Shown here piece by piece: positions 51,119 to 64,000 of a stretch of DNA of 64,000 bases (position 1 is the first letter of the stretch; every line of letters starts with the position of its first letter). Source of the DNA: Arcanobacterium wilhelmae (GTDB lineage Bacteria > Actinomycetota > Actinomycetes > Actinomycetales > Actinomycetaceae); the NCBI RefSeq assembly GCF_029632765.1, contig NZ_CP121247.1:1364001-1428000 (forward strand), given 5' to 3'. Made by a program: the position numbers and the translations under genes. The notes beneath the pieces are model-generated. The model saw nothing but the letters and a program-made list of their open reading frames with translations. It was not told the DNA's origin and made no database searches.

Positions 51119-53323
51119 TCACGGACGCCAGCGATAAAGTGCGACTCCAGCGCCCGCACCGGTCAGTACCACCACGGCGGCCGCGCCAATAAGCAATGGG
51201 GTAGCGGCCGAGTCCAGGCTACGCGACGCCTTCGGACCGTCAAAGACAAGCACCGCTGGCTGCGGGCCAGCCTGGGTAGAGGTATTATCACCCTGCTTCG
51301 TCACAGCGAGATGATCTTTAGCCCCGCTCGACACTGGGTCTGCTGCCTGAATGCGCTGGTGGGCACCCGCGCGAGTTTGCGTATCACCTCGTAATGGGCT
51401 GTCCGCCGCGTTATCGCCGCGATCAGCGACATCTGCGGTGGCGTTCTGGTCAACTGTTCCCACTTCCTCAGGACCATGCGGCTGGTGATCAGCCTGTGAC
51501 TGTGCAGACCCAGCGGACGAGTTTCCGATTCCTTGAAGTGTTTCCCCAGACGGAATATGCGCACCCGCCCCCTGCTCGTGAGGAACGTCCGCGCCCGCAT
51601 GCGAAGCCTGCGTGGAGCCGCCCTGGTGGGCGCCCGCATTCTGATCGCCTGCGACAGCCCCACCAGCCGGTTGAGCCGGTCGTAGCTGAGGATCCTGTTG
51701 CTGGGCAGGTTGCTCAGAGTGCGACTGCGACTGCTGCGCGGGCAGCGACTGCTGAGCCAGTGTCGGCCGAGCTGGAATCGGACGGGCATGCCCGCGCTTG
51801 GGCGTATCCGTCTTCTTCGAGGCATCGAAAGTCAAGACAACCTCTGGCGACGAAGGCTGGGCCTGCGCACCGCTCTCAGAGGGGGCGGAAGGTGCGAGAG
51901 ACTCGCCCGCAGGCGCAGGAACGATCGTCGCCCACGGGGTCGACGCCGGAGTCTGCGCCGGGGTAAGCGGAATCAACGGAGTCCCCGACGGCGCCGTCGT
52001 CGGCGCAGAAACCGTTGGCTCAACGGTGACAGCAGGCGCAGACGGCGCGCCTGTATCGGCCGGTGTCAGTGGAACAAGTGGCGTGTCCGACGGGCCCTCG
52101 GTAGCGGCATCTGTCGGAGAAGCCGAAGCCTGCGAGGTTGGGGTTGGCATAATCGGCTGCACAGGAGCGCTCGGAGACTCGCTGGCACCCGGAATCGGAG
52201 TAGCCGGAACAAGATCAATCCACGGAACAAACACCGAAGCCGACTCGCTCGGAGCAGGCTCAGTCGGCTCAACAGAAACCGTTGGCTCAACGGGCACAGT
52301 CGGCTCAACGGGCACAGTCGGTTCAACAGAAACGGTGGGCTCAACAGAAACGGTTGGCTCAGCCGTCACGTTTGGAGTTTCCGTCACACCCGGAATCGGA
52401 GTAGCCGGAACAAGATCAATCCACGGAACAAAAACCGAAGCAGACTCGCTCGGAACGGGCACAGTCGGCTCACCGGGAACAGTCGGTTCAACAGAAACGG
52501 TGGGCTCAACAGAAACGGTTGGCTCAGCCGTCACGTTTGGAGTTTCCGTCACACCCGGAATCGGAGTAGCCGGAACAAGATCAATCCACGGGAGGCCAGC
52601 TGACTCGGTAGCCGACGGCGAAACCGACGGAGTGAGCTGTGGACCAACAACTTCCGCAGAAACCTGCGTCGATACCGGCTGGCTCGGATCATACGCAACA
52701 GAACCCGACGTCGACCCCGCCGACACCGACTCGGTAGCCGACGGCGAAACCGACGGAGTGAGCTGTGGACCAACAACTTCCGCAGAAACCTGCGTCGATA
52801 CCGGCTGGCTCGGATCATACGCAACAGAACCCGACGTCGACCCCACCGACACCGACGGCATCGTTACAGAAAACTCGCTGATCGAAAAGACATCCATTCC
52901 CACCGCGAGGACGCCGTAACGCCCCTCCGGAAGAAGACCAAAAGACGCAGTCCAGCCAGACTCAACCGCCTCAGAATCCACAACAGCAATGTGCATGCCA
53001 GTCGTAGCATCATAAAGATGGATGTATACCGGAGCGTCGCCATAATCTGCAAAGAGAGTCGAGTTGAAAAGAACAGAGACTGGCTCAGCAGCGGAAACAT
53101 CGCCAGAGAAGATGCGATCGCGGCTCATCTTGGTGGATGCCGCCTCCGTCGTATCTAGGAGCAACCGCCAATCCTCGAAAGCGCTCCGTTGCGACGCGAT
53201 CATGCTCTGTGGCATCGCAAATTCATGCGCATCAACCATGTCTGCATAGGCGACGGCACTTGGGAAGGAGAAAACGGCACACGATAACATTGCCGCAGAT
53301 ACAAAAGCGGTCTTCTTACGCAT
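51119..53323 (-). CDS. Repetitive Pro/Thr/Ser-rich surface protein
   Basis: A 734-aa exported protein. A signal peptide (KKTAFVSAAMLSCAVFSF, cleavage near AVAYA) is followed by a beta-rich domain of about 120 aa. A long low-complexity stalk follows, with two 42-aa repeats containing SVAYDPSQPVSTQVSAEVV. Three blocks of PWIDLVPATPIPG follow, with EPTVSVEPTV-type tetrapeptide runs, then a Gln/His/Gly-rich region. It ends in one membrane helix (LLIGAAAVVVLTGAGAGVA) and YRWRP. No LPxTG motif precedes the helix, so it is a membrane-anchored stalk protein rather than sortase-linked. Likely surface adhesin or ligand carrier; function unknown. Confidence 0.8.
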   Translation of the reverse strand: MRKKTAFVSAAMLSCAVFSFPSAVAYADMVDAHEFAMPQSMIASQRSAFEDWRLLLDTTEAASTKMSRDRIFSGDVSAAEPVSVLFNSTLFADYGDAPVYIHLYDATTGMHIAVVDSEAVESGWTASFGLLPEGRYGVLAVGMDVFSISEFSVTMPSVSVGSTSGSVAYDPSQPVSTQVSAEVVGPQLTPSVSPSATESVSAGSTSGSVAYDPSQPVSTQVSAEVVGPQLTPSVSPSATESAGLPWIDLVPATPIPGVTETPNVTAEPTVSVEPTVSVEPTVPGEPTVPVPSESASVFVPWIDLVPATPIPGVTETPNVTAEPTVSVEPTVSVEPTVPVEPTVPVEPTVSVEPTEPAPSESASVFVPWIDLVPATPIPGASESPSAPVQPIMPTPTSQASASPTDAATEGPSDTPLVPLTPADTGAPSAPAVTVEPTVSAPTTAPSGTPLIPLTPAQTPASTPWATIVPAPAGESLAPSAPSESGAQAQPSSPEVVLTFDASKKTDTPKRGHARPIPARPTLAQQSLPAQQSQSHSEQPAQQQDPQLRPAQPAGGAVAGDQNAGAHQGGSTQASHAGADVPHEQGAGAHIPSGETLQGIGNSSAGSAQSQADHQPHGPEEVGTVDQNATADVADRGDNAADSPLRGDTQTRAGAHQRIQAADPVSSGAKDHLAVTKQGDNTSTQAGPQPAVLVFDGPKASRSLDSAATPLLIGAAAVVVLTGAGAGVALYRWRP
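52602..52853 (-). repeat. Two 126-bp tandem repeats inside the surface protein gene
   Basis: Nearly identical units begin at 52602 and 52728 (42 codons each, one visible mismatch). Further shared blocks of about 40 bp lie at 52189, 52388 and 52553. Near identity at DNA level points to recent slippage or recombination. Confidence 0.85.
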
Positions 53324-53425
53324 ACGTCCCCCTTCCGAACCAAGAACTAATAATCGCTGAAGGCATTCTGGTGAGAAATTGAAAAAAGCCTTAAAGTTCT
53401 CCCACCAATTATGCCAGAGACATCA

Positions 53426-53563
53426 TTACATTGCCATTAATGCCGCAATCATCACACTGCCTGCAATCAATGAAACTACGGCGATTGCCGCGATAACGCG
53501 GGTGGCGATCGGGTATCTGCGCGGCTCTGAGGATTCTGAGAAATTGATGTGCTCTTCCTTCAC
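53426..53563 (-). CDS. Candidate 45-aa membrane protein
   Basis: A minus-strand ORF starting at GTG (53563). Its product has a polar N-terminus (KEEHINFSESSEPRRYP), then one hydrophobic segment (ATRVIAAIAVVSLIAGSVMI) to the C-terminus, the shape of a single-pass small membrane protein with cytosolic N-terminus. TATTGT ends 7 nt before the GTG, the leaderless spacing seen for other genes here. It lies 72 bp downstream of the methyltransferase gene on the same strand. No family recognised. Longer ORFs in the other frames here look less protein-like. Confidence 0.4.
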   Translation of the reverse strand: MKEEHINFSESSEPRRYPIATRVIAAIAVVSLIAGSVMIAALMAM

Positions 53564-53634
53564 AGAAACCACAATACATGATCGCGCACAAATGTTCTAC
53601 AGTCATGAGAATCCGCCCCTACGGAACTCTTTCC

Positions 53635-54369
53635 TCATTTTCTGTCCGAAGACCAGGAAAAAGACAGATACGGAAGCTCGATTAGGTTGTCCTCGTGGTA
53701 ACCCATTTCATCGAGGTACCGATCTAGGTTCGCACGCATTCTCGTCCGGTTTTCTCCAGTTGATTTGATCCAGGAGGCGCGTGTCGTACCTAGCTGCCGA
53801 AGCTCGTCAGGCGCAAGATACTGAACCCAGGAGTCGAGGGCGAGCGACGGCAAAGAGAAACGTCTCCCCCACTGCGGCGGCTTCGTCAGCCTATGAACAT
53901 CTCCTGATCGCATGATGCGCGTCAAACGCTTGACCCATGGGAAACTCACATCGAGTTGATTGTAGACGGCGGCGAGCTTTCCGTCCTTTTTGAGTAACCT
54001 GAATGCCTCGTTTGTGGCCTCACGAGTAGCGACCCAATGCCAAGACTGACTGAAGACCACAAGGTCGAACGCGTGACGTTCCAAAGACGTCGATTCTGCT
54101 GAAGCTTCGACGACGGCGAGACGGTCACCGAAACTCTGCTTGAGCCGATACAGACCCTCGAGCATCAGCTCCGAAGGCTCAATAGCGACCACCGAAAATC
54201 CACGCTCAAGCAACTGACGGGTGAGTTTCCCTGTGCCAGCACCCATATCGATCACGCGGGCAGATGGTGGCAGGCCAGCCACAAGTGAATCAACAAGACA
54301 CTCTGGATAGGACGGACGCACGTCCACATAAGTTCCAGCGTCGACACCGTCAAGCTGATAGGGATTCAT
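53635..54369 (-). CDS. Class I SAM-dependent methyltransferase
   Basis: A 244-aa protein. Motif I is VIDMGAGTGKLTRQLL near residue 39, acidic motif VVAIEPSELML next, then VVFSQSWHWV and LLKKDGKLAAVYN (motifs II and III). This is the UbiE/Tam-like small-molecule methyltransferase pattern; the SQSWHW segment is seen in trans-aconitate-type enzymes. Substrate unknown. It is upstream of the candidate small membrane protein. Confidence 0.85.
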   Translation of the reverse strand: MNPYQLDGVDAGTYVDVRPSYPECLVDSLVAGLPPSARVIDMGAGTGKLTRQLLERGFSVVAIEPSELMLEGLYRLKQSFGDRLAVVEASAESTSLERHAFDLVVFSQSWHWVATREATNEAFRLLKKDGKLAAVYNQLDVSFPWVKRLTRIMRSGDVHRLTKPPQWGRRFSLPSLALDSWVQYLAPDELRQLGTTRASWIKSTGENRTRMRANLDRYLDEMGYHEDNLIELPYLSFSWSSDRK

Positions 54370-54460
54370 GCAGTTCCTTCCTGTATGCAGCCACCCGTGC
54401 CTTAATGTCTGCGAGCGTTGCGTGTCAGGGTGCTGCGCAAAACCATAGTGAAATCGTATT

Positions 54461-54571
54461 GTGGACGCGGTTGTGAAACCAAAAGAAGAAGCCCGCGCGC
54501 TAGCGGCGGCTATTGTTAAACACGCAGTGACAACAGAGTTGTGGCTTGCGCGCTGGCTTGGCTGGGGATGA
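54461..54571 (+). CDS. Candidate 36-aa small protein
   Basis: A plus-strand ORF beginning at GTG and ending in TGA whose last A is the first base of a strong terminator. The product is helical and amphipathic, with PKEEARALAAAIVKHAV and ending LWLARWLGWG, rich in Trp. The exact fit of stop codon to terminator is the main reason to take it seriously. No ribosome site or clear -10 at leaderless spacing was found. No family recognised. Confidence 0.3.
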   Translation: MDAVVKPKEEARALAAAIVKHAVTTELWLARWLGWG

Positions 54572-54604
54572 AAAAGTCCCCCGCGTGTGCGGGGGACTTT
54601 TTAT
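54571..54604. terminator. Bidirectional terminator of the rRNA operon
   Basis: A perfect stem AAAAAGTCCCCCGC / GCGGGGGACTTTTT with a GTGT loop, 7 bp beyond the 5S gene. Confidence 0.93.
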
Positions 54605-54610
54605 GAAGTT

Positions 54611-54733
54611 TGATGACGGCGGTGTCCTACTCTCCCACACCCTCGCGAGTGCAGTACCATCGGCGCTGGTAGGCTTAGCTTCCGGGTTCGGAATGGGACC
54701 GGGCGGATCCCTACCGCTATAGCCACCGTCAAA
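54611..54733 (-). rRNA. rrf: 5S ribosomal RNA
   Basis: On the minus strand it begins GTTTGACGGTGGCTATAGCG and contains CCCATTCCGAACCCGGAAG, the conserved loop. It ends with the GCCGTCATC-type complement to the start. Ends are approximate. Confidence 0.95.
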
Positions 54734-54804
54734 CGGGTGGAGCAAACACTGTGTGTTTGGTGGTCCAGAATTGTATAGGGGACGCGAGGCAATCTCGTTT
54801 TATC

Positions 54805-59646
<4,842 letters not shown>

Positions 59647-60009
59647 ACAAAAACCAAAACCACAAGGGTTCCAATCAATAATTCAGAAAACCAATCGGCT
59701 CCAAAAAAACCAGACAAACTGGCATAAAAAACAGCCCAACCAAACCCACAAAAACGCGAGCCCAGCCAGACCAAACAAAAACCAACCCCAACCAAAAACA
59801 GTCAAGGTCAGACATAAAAAGCTGACACACTATTGAGATCTCAAACAACACACTCACCCCCGACAACCAGACCCACAACCAGGACCCAGCCCCCAAGGAA
59901 GCAACTTCGCTAGCCTACCAAACCCTCAAACATCCTGTCAAACCAGAACCCCAAGAACCTTGGAAAACCAACCCGCCAGAAACTCACTCGCTCCCGGCGA
60001 CAGGTAAAT
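59647..60009 (-). other. rRNA operon leader
   Basis: The transcribed leader is about 360 bp. At 59829-59856 the minus strand carries TGTTTGAGATCTCAATAGTG, close to the conserved leader element found before actinobacterial 16S genes (antitermination/processing). The stretch 59650-59830 is A/C-rich on the plus strand. No gene seen. Confidence 0.7.
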
Positions 60010-60038
60010 ACTTTAGGAGGAAATCCTGCTCGGGTCAA
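60010..60038 (-). promoter_or_regulatory. rRNA operon promoter
   Basis: On the minus strand -35 TTGACC (60033-60038) and -10 TAAAGT (60010-60015) are separated by exactly 17 bp. This is the best sigma-70-type promoter in the window. Confidence 0.8.
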
Positions 60039-60190
60039 AGCAGATTCACGTGTCGCTCTTCACGTTCCGCCTAAATCGTTGATTCATCACCAAAAACTAC
60101 CTGTGCGGCGGGCGTTACACCGTTTCAACTTGACGCAAGCGTAGGCTGTCATTCAGCGCTCGTTTTCACCGGTTTTTCGTATGAAATAGC

Positions 60191-60226
60191 GGGATGGGCC
60201 GGCGGGTTTTCCCGCCGGCCCATCCC
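60191..60226. terminator. Terminator of the gatCAB operon
   Basis: A perfect 16-bp GC-rich stem (GGGATGGGCCGGCGGG and complement) with a TTTT loop. Confidence 0.8.
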
Positions 60227-60243
60227 GTTTGCGATGAATTTAT

Positions 60244-60335
60244 TTGCTCGATCAGAATCTGAACTATGTTGCTCGATCAATCCTCGATTGATCGAGCCCC
60301 TGAGTTCAAATATGTGAACAGCGGTTGCTCGATCA
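60244..60335. repeat. Repeated TTGCTCGATCA elements with a hairpin
   Basis: TTGCTCGATCA occurs at 60244, 60269 and 60325, the last covering the gatB stop codon. The middle copy forms a perfect 12-bp hairpin with an inverted copy (60271-60282 / 60286-60297). Confidence 0.75.
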
Positions 60336-61826
60336 GAGGCCGAGCTTTTCGGCAATCAGTTCGTTGACACGCTTCGCGTCTGCCTGCCCGCGGGTTGCCT
60401 TCATGACGGCACCCACGATCGCGCCAGATGCCTTCGCATTGCCTCCCTTGATCGACTCGACGACCTTCGGATTCGCCTCCATCGCCGCCTCAATGGCTGC
60501 GATCAATGCAGAATCATCCGATACGACCTCGAGGCCGCGCTTCGCCACGACCTCCTCAGGCGAGCCCTCGCCGGCCAGTACGCCCTCGATCGCGCTACGT
60601 GCCAGGCGATCGTTGAGCTTGCCATCGGCAACCATGCGATCCACCGCCGCAACATCCTCGATCGACATCGGCACATCGGTAAGCGCGAGCTCGTTCTCCT
60701 TCGCGTAACGGGCAAGCTCACCCATCCACCACTTACGTGCACCCGCAGATGTTGCACCCGCAGTCACCGTATCTTCGATGATAGTCAGAGCCTCGGCGTT
60801 GACGATATCGCGCATCTCGAGATCCGTGATACCCCACTCGCGCTGCAAACGCTTACGCTTGGCAGCTGGGAGCTCCGGCAACGACTGGCGGATCTCCTCC
60901 ACCCATTCACGCGACGGAGCAAGAGGAACCAGATCCGGCTCCGGGAAGTAACGGTAATCGTCCGCATCCGACTTCGGGCGTCCCGGGAGTGTGCTCTGAT
61001 CGGTTTCCTGCCAGTGGCGGGTCTCCTGGAAGACCTTCTCGCCGAACTCGAGCACAGCAGCCTGGCGAGAGAGCTCGTAGCGCACTGCGTTCTCGATCGC
61101 GCGGAACGAGTTTACGTTCTTGGTCTCCGTACGAGTACCCAGCGGATCCGACGGACTCTTACGCAGCGACACGTTCACATCCGCACGGACATTCCCACGC
61201 TCCATACGCGCCTCGGACACGCCAATAGCACGAGCGATATCGCGCACGGTCTGAACGTACTTTGCGGCAACCTCTGCAGCGCGAGCACCCGTGCCCTCAA
61301 TCGGGCGAGTCACGATTTCCACCAGCGGCACGCCAGCACGGTTGTAATCCACCTGCGAATGATCCGCACCATGGATACGGCCCTCGCCACCGATGTGAGT
61401 GTTCTTTCCAGCGTCTTCCTCGACATGCGCACGCTCAATCGGAACGCGGAACACCTCGCCGTCGTCGAGCTCAACATCTAAGTAGCCGTCGTATGCGAGC
61501 GGTTCGTCCGACTGCGACGTCTGGAAGTTCTTCGCCAAATCCGGGTAGAAGTAGTTCTTACGCGCAAAACGGCACGACTCAGCGATCTTGCAGTTCAGCG
61601 CCAACCCGAGCCGAATCGCGTACTCGATCGCCTTCTTATTCACCACCGGCAACGACCCCGGAAGACCCAGCGAAACCGGGGTAATGAACGTATTCGGCTC
61701 GCCACCAAACACATTCGGCGCGGCGTCGAACATCTTCGTATCCGTCGCAAGCTCCACGTGAATCTCGATGCCCAGCACCGGATCGTAGTGTGCCACCACG
61801 TCCTCGTATTCCATCAGTTCATCCAT
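60333..61826 (-). CDS. gatB: Aspartyl/glutamyl-tRNA amidotransferase subunit B
   Basis: GatB binds mischarged Glu-tRNA(Gln) or Asp-tRNA(Asn), phosphorylates the carboxylate, and receives ammonia from GatA. The 497 aa include [17 protein letters not shown], the catalytic-domain [17 protein letters not shown] and the [17 protein letters not shown] signature. A helical domain and a YqeY tail domain at the C-terminus bind tRNA. The ATG overlaps the gatA stop (TGATG), with GGAGGAG 8 nt upstream; a slightly longer open frame is rejected. Confidence 0.96.
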   Translation of the reverse strand: MDELMEYEDVVAHYDPVLGIEIHVELATDTKMFDAAPNVFGGEPNTFITPVSLGLPGSLPVVNKKAIEYAIRLGLALNCKIAESCRFARKNYFYPDLAKNFQTSQSDEPLAYDGYLDVELDDGEVFRVPIERAHVEEDAGKNTHIGGEGRIHGADHSQVDYNRAGVPLVEIVTRPIEGTGARAAEVAAKYVQTVRDIARAIGVSEARMERGNVRADVNVSLRKSPSDPLGTRTETKNVNSFRAIENAVRYELSRQAAVLEFGEKVFQETRHWQETDQSTLPGRPKSDADDYRYFPEPDLVPLAPSREWVEEIRQSLPELPAAKRKRLQREWGITDLEMRDIVNAEALTIIEDTVTAGATSAGARKWWMGELARYAKENELALTDVPMSIEDVAAVDRMVADGKLNDRLARSAIEGVLAGEGSPEEVVAKRGLEVVSDDSALIAAIEAAMEANPKVVESIKGGNAKASGAIVGAVMKATRGQADAKRVNELIAEKLGL

Positions 61827-63328
61827 CAGAGGTTCTCCTCCCAAGTCTCAATCGGAGTGGCGGTAGCAGACGCATCCACATCGCGCTCAATCGCGGCGCC
61901 CACCTTGTACATGCGAGCATCCTCCTTCGCAGGAGCAAGCACCTGCACGCCCACCGGAAGCCCCTCGGAAAGGCCAGCCGGAACCGTCATCGCCGGCGTA
62001 CCCGCAAGGTTCGCCGGGATCGTGGTCAGATCATTCATGTACATCGCGAGCAGATCGTCGATCTTCTCACCAAACTTGAACGCAACCGTAGGCGCCGACG
62101 GCGCAAGAAGCACATCCGCCTTCTCGAACGCCGCCTCCAGATCGCGCTGGATCAGTGTGCGCACCTTCTGCGCAGCACCATAGAAGTGATCGTAGTTACC
62201 GGCCGACAACGCGTAGGTACCAAGCAGGATACGCCGCTTTACCTCGTCGCCGAACTTCTCTCCACGCGTCGCACGCATCATCGTCTCAGCAGTAACCGGG
62301 CCCTCCTTCGGGAGCACGCGGTTACCGAAACGAACGCCGTCGTAACGGGCCAAGTTCGAACTCATCTCCGCAGGCATGATCAGATAGTACGCGCCAATCG
62401 TGTACTTGAACGACGGGCACGACACGCGAACAATTTCCGCGCCGCGAGCCTTGAGCGCATCGAGACGCGCGTGGAACACCTCGCGCACGCCCTCGTCGAT
62501 ACCCTCGCCGTCCAGTTCCTCCACCAGACCGATACGTACGCCCGACAGATCGTCCATCGCGGCGCCCGCCTCGGCAGCAACCGTGAGTCCCTCAGAAACG
62601 CCACGCAGCGACGTCGAATCAAAATGATCGTAGCCGCCAACGATCTCCTGAAGCGCAGCCGCATCCGCAACCGTGTGGGCAACCGGACCAACCTGATCCA
62701 GCGACGACGCCATTGCAATAATGCCGTAACGCGACACCGCGCCATACGTGGGCTTCGTGCCCACAGTTCCCGTGAACGCGCCCGGCTGGCGGATCGAACC
62801 ACCCGTATCCGAGCCCAACGCCCACGGCGCAAGATAGGCAGCAACCGCCGCGGCGCTACCACCACCGGAACCACCCGGAGTCAGGTTCTCGCCCCACGGA
62901 TTATGTGTGGGGCCGAACGCCGAATGCTCCGTGGACGAGCCCATCGCGAACTCGTCCATATTCGTGTGGCCAAGAATCGGAAGTCGTGCTTCCTTCAGTT
63001 TCATCACCACCGTAGCGTCGTAGGGAGGCTTCCAGCCCTCGAGCATCTTCGATGCAGCCGTGGTTGGCACGCCGTGCTCACACATATTGTCTTTGATCGC
63101 AACCGGGACACCAGCGAACGGCGGAAGCTCGACGCCGGCTACGCGATCGGCGTCGACAGCCTTCGCGGCTTCCAACGCACCCTCGCGGTTCACGAACAGG
63201 AACGCGTTCATCTTGCCATTCAGCTTCTCGATGCGCGAAAGATAGCCTTCAACAAGCTCAACCGACGTGACCTCGCCAGCGCGAAGCATCGCCGCTAGCT
63301 CGTGTGCATTCTTCTTCATCCACTCCAT
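61826..63328 (-). CDS. gatA: Aspartyl/glutamyl-tRNA amidotransferase subunit A
   Basis: GatA is the amidase that frees ammonia from glutamine. The 500 aa carry the amidase-signature triad: Lys in [10 protein letters not shown], cis-Ser in [14 protein letters not shown], and nucleophile Ser in [14 protein letters not shown]. The ATG at 63328 has AGGAG 8 nt upstream; the long open frame upstream overlaps gatC antiparallel reading and is rejected. It lies 4 nt after gatC and overlaps gatB by one base. Confidence 0.96.
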   Translation of the reverse strand: MEWMKKNAHELAAMLRAGEVTSVELVEGYLSRIEKLNGKMNAFLFVNREGALEAAKAVDADRVAGVELPPFAGVPVAIKDNMCEHGVPTTAASKMLEGWKPPYDATVVMKLKEARLPILGHTNMDEFAMGSSTEHSAFGPTHNPWGENLTPGGSGGGSAAAVAAYLAPWALGSDTGGSIRQPGAFTGTVGTKPTYGAVSRYGIIAMASSLDQVGPVAHTVADAAALQEIVGGYDHFDSTSLRGVSEGLTVAAEAGAAMDDLSGVRIGLVEELDGEGIDEGVREVFHARLDALKARGAEIVRVSCPSFKYTIGAYYLIMPAEMSSNLARYDGVRFGNRVLPKEGPVTAETMMRATRGEKFGDEVKRRILLGTYALSAGNYDHFYGAAQKVRTLIQRDLEAAFEKADVLLAPSAPTVAFKFGEKIDDLLAMYMNDLTTIPANLAGTPAMTVPAGLSEGLPVGVQVLAPAKEDARMYKVGAAIERDVDASATATPIETWEENL

Positions 63329-63332
63329 GGCT

Positions 63333-63629
63333 TCACTCCTCTCCCAAAATCTGAGGCACCTGGAACTTGCCATCAGCAGCATCCGGGGCCATCGCCAAAA
63401 CCTCATCACGATCCAGGGTTTCACCCACAACGTCCTCACGCATCACGTTCGTGAGCGCGATCGGGTGAGAGGTAGCCGGAACATCCGAATCTGCAACCTC
63501 TGCTACGGTGGCAACGGCGTCGGCGATCACCGAAAACTCGCCGGCCATCCGTTCTACTTCTTCTTCCGTCAGCGCGATACGCGCCAGGTCCGCCAAACGC
63601 TGGACCTCTTCTTTAGAAAATGTCGACAT
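63333..63629 (-). CDS. gatC: Aspartyl/glutamyl-tRNA amidotransferase subunit C
   Basis: A 98-aa small subunit that wraps around GatA and stabilises the complex. It has [20 protein letters not shown] at the N-terminus and a C-terminal [12 protein letters not shown] strand. It is first in the gatCAB operon. TAGAAT ends 6 nt before the ATG and there is no ribosome site, so the operon mRNA is probably leaderless. Confidence 0.95.
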   Translation of the reverse strand: MSTFSKEEVQRLADLARIALTEEEVERMAGEFSVIADAVATVAEVADSDVPATSHPIALTNVMREDVVGETLDRDEVLAMAPDAADGKFQVPQILGEE

Positions 63630-63691
63630 ACCGTCATTCTAACTGCGCAATCTCATTGGTGCGAACGTGCATGGGCGCTAGACTGGAACGC

Positions 63692-64000
63692 ATGGGGAAA
63701 TTTCGCACGCGTGCATGGCCGCACATTAAAAAAGCACTCCAATGGACCGCCATCGGGGCTGCCAGTGCACAAGTCGTGGCGGCGGCGTCGATCATCGCCA
63801 TCGATTCCCACCGCAAAAAGCGAAACCCACCCACCGGAGAATTCCCGCACCTGCCTCCGCGAACCGTTGAGGTAGATGGCAACGAAATCACGGTTTACAC
63901 ATTCGGCGCAGATCTCTACGCGGACATGCTCGACGCGATCCGCGGCGCGAACCACACCGTCTACTTCGAATCGTTCATCGTCAAAGCCGACGAGGTGGGC
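63692..64000 (+). CDS. Cardiolipin synthase / phospholipase D-like protein, N-terminal part
   Basis: Open at the right edge; 103 codons visible. A basic start (GKFRTRAWPHIKKAL) is followed by a hydrophobic segment (AIGAASAQVVAAASIIAI), then NEITVYTFGADLYADML and HTVYFESFIVKADEVG. The last two match the beginning of a PLD phosphatidyltransferase domain, where the sheet precedes the first HKD motif. The HKD motifs lie outside the window. TAGACT ends 7 nt before the ATG, so the mRNA is probably leaderless. It is divergent from gatC. Confidence 0.7.
   Translation, partial: MGKFRTRAWPHIKKALQWTAIGAASAQVVAAASIIAIDSHRKKRNPPTGEFPHLPPRTVEVDGNEITVYTFGADLYADMLDAIRGANHTVYFESFIVKADEVG

Noticed and set aside
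51119..51250. Sortase-anchored (LPxTG) cell-wall protein
   Set aside because: The C-terminus has a membrane helix and basic tail, but no LPxTG-like pentapeptide before it.

Overview
The window is about 60% GC, densely coded chromosomal DNA from a Gram-positive actinobacterium. The gene set and order point to the Actinomycetaceae (Actinomyces / Trueperella / Arcanobacterium type), which is an inference from content, not a database match. Supporting signs are the tig-clpP1-clpP2-clpX block, EttA, GatCAB, a zinc-free L32, a fermentative pyruvate formate-lyase system, and a Corynebacterium/Actinomyces-like type II-C CRISPR system. Many genes have a -10 hexamer 6-7 nt before the start codon, the leaderless-mRNA arrangement common in Actinobacteria.

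Layout. 1-5.9 kb: the end of a long-chain acyl-CoA ligase gene, then clpX, clpP2, clpP1 and tig on the minus strand (protein folding and degradation). 5.9-7.1 kb: tRNA-Pro, a DUF3800 gene and tRNA-Gly. 7.2-14.3 kb: a complete type II-C CRISPR-Cas locus, made of tracrRNA, cas9, cas1, cas2 and an array of 36 identical 36-bp repeats with 35 spacers. The crRNA strand is the minus strand, convergent with the cas genes. 14.4-15.0 kb: a BrnT/BrnA-like toxin-antitoxin pair. 15-21.4 kb: redox enzymes (NADP-dependent reductase-like protein, luciferase-like monooxygenase, RclA-like flavoprotein, aldo/keto reductase), a lipoprotein and an unrecognised Rossmann protein. 21.5-24.8 kb: rpmF, yigZ, a cysteine biosynthesis unit (candidate Cys leader peptide, cysK, cysE) and rpiB. 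24.8-29.7 kb: two large zinc peptidases (M13 and PepN). 29.7-36.1 kb: a candidate structured RNA, malQ, tesB, ettA and ssb. 36.2-39.2 kb: a pair of dynamin-like membrane GTPases. 39.3-46.1 kb: tRNA-Arg, orn, tRNA-His, an ATP-grasp protein, tRNA-Lys, a secreted SGNH hydrolase, a Ski2-like helicase and yggS. 46.2-49.6 kb: a split pyruvate formate-lyase operon (pflB core, a separate glycyl-radical subunit, pflA). 49.8-54.4 kb: ilvE, a repetitive mucin-like surface protein, a candidate 45-aa membrane protein and a methyltransferase. 54.6-60.0 kb: a 16S-23S-5S rRNA operon on the minus strand. 60.3-63.6 kb: gatC-gatA-gatB. 63.7 kb to the end: the start of a cardiolipin synthase / phospholipase D-like gene.

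The most notable items are regulatory and architectural. Each CRISPR repeat carries an extended -10 promoter in crRNA sense. The last repeat builds an intrinsic terminator with its flank. The tracrRNA has its own promoter and terminator, and cas9 looks leaderless. A 15-codon ORF with two late Cys codons precedes cysK. Pyruvate formate-lyase is split into two genes. Three unannotated small ORF or RNA candidates are also reported. No insertion sequence, integrase or prophage was seen.
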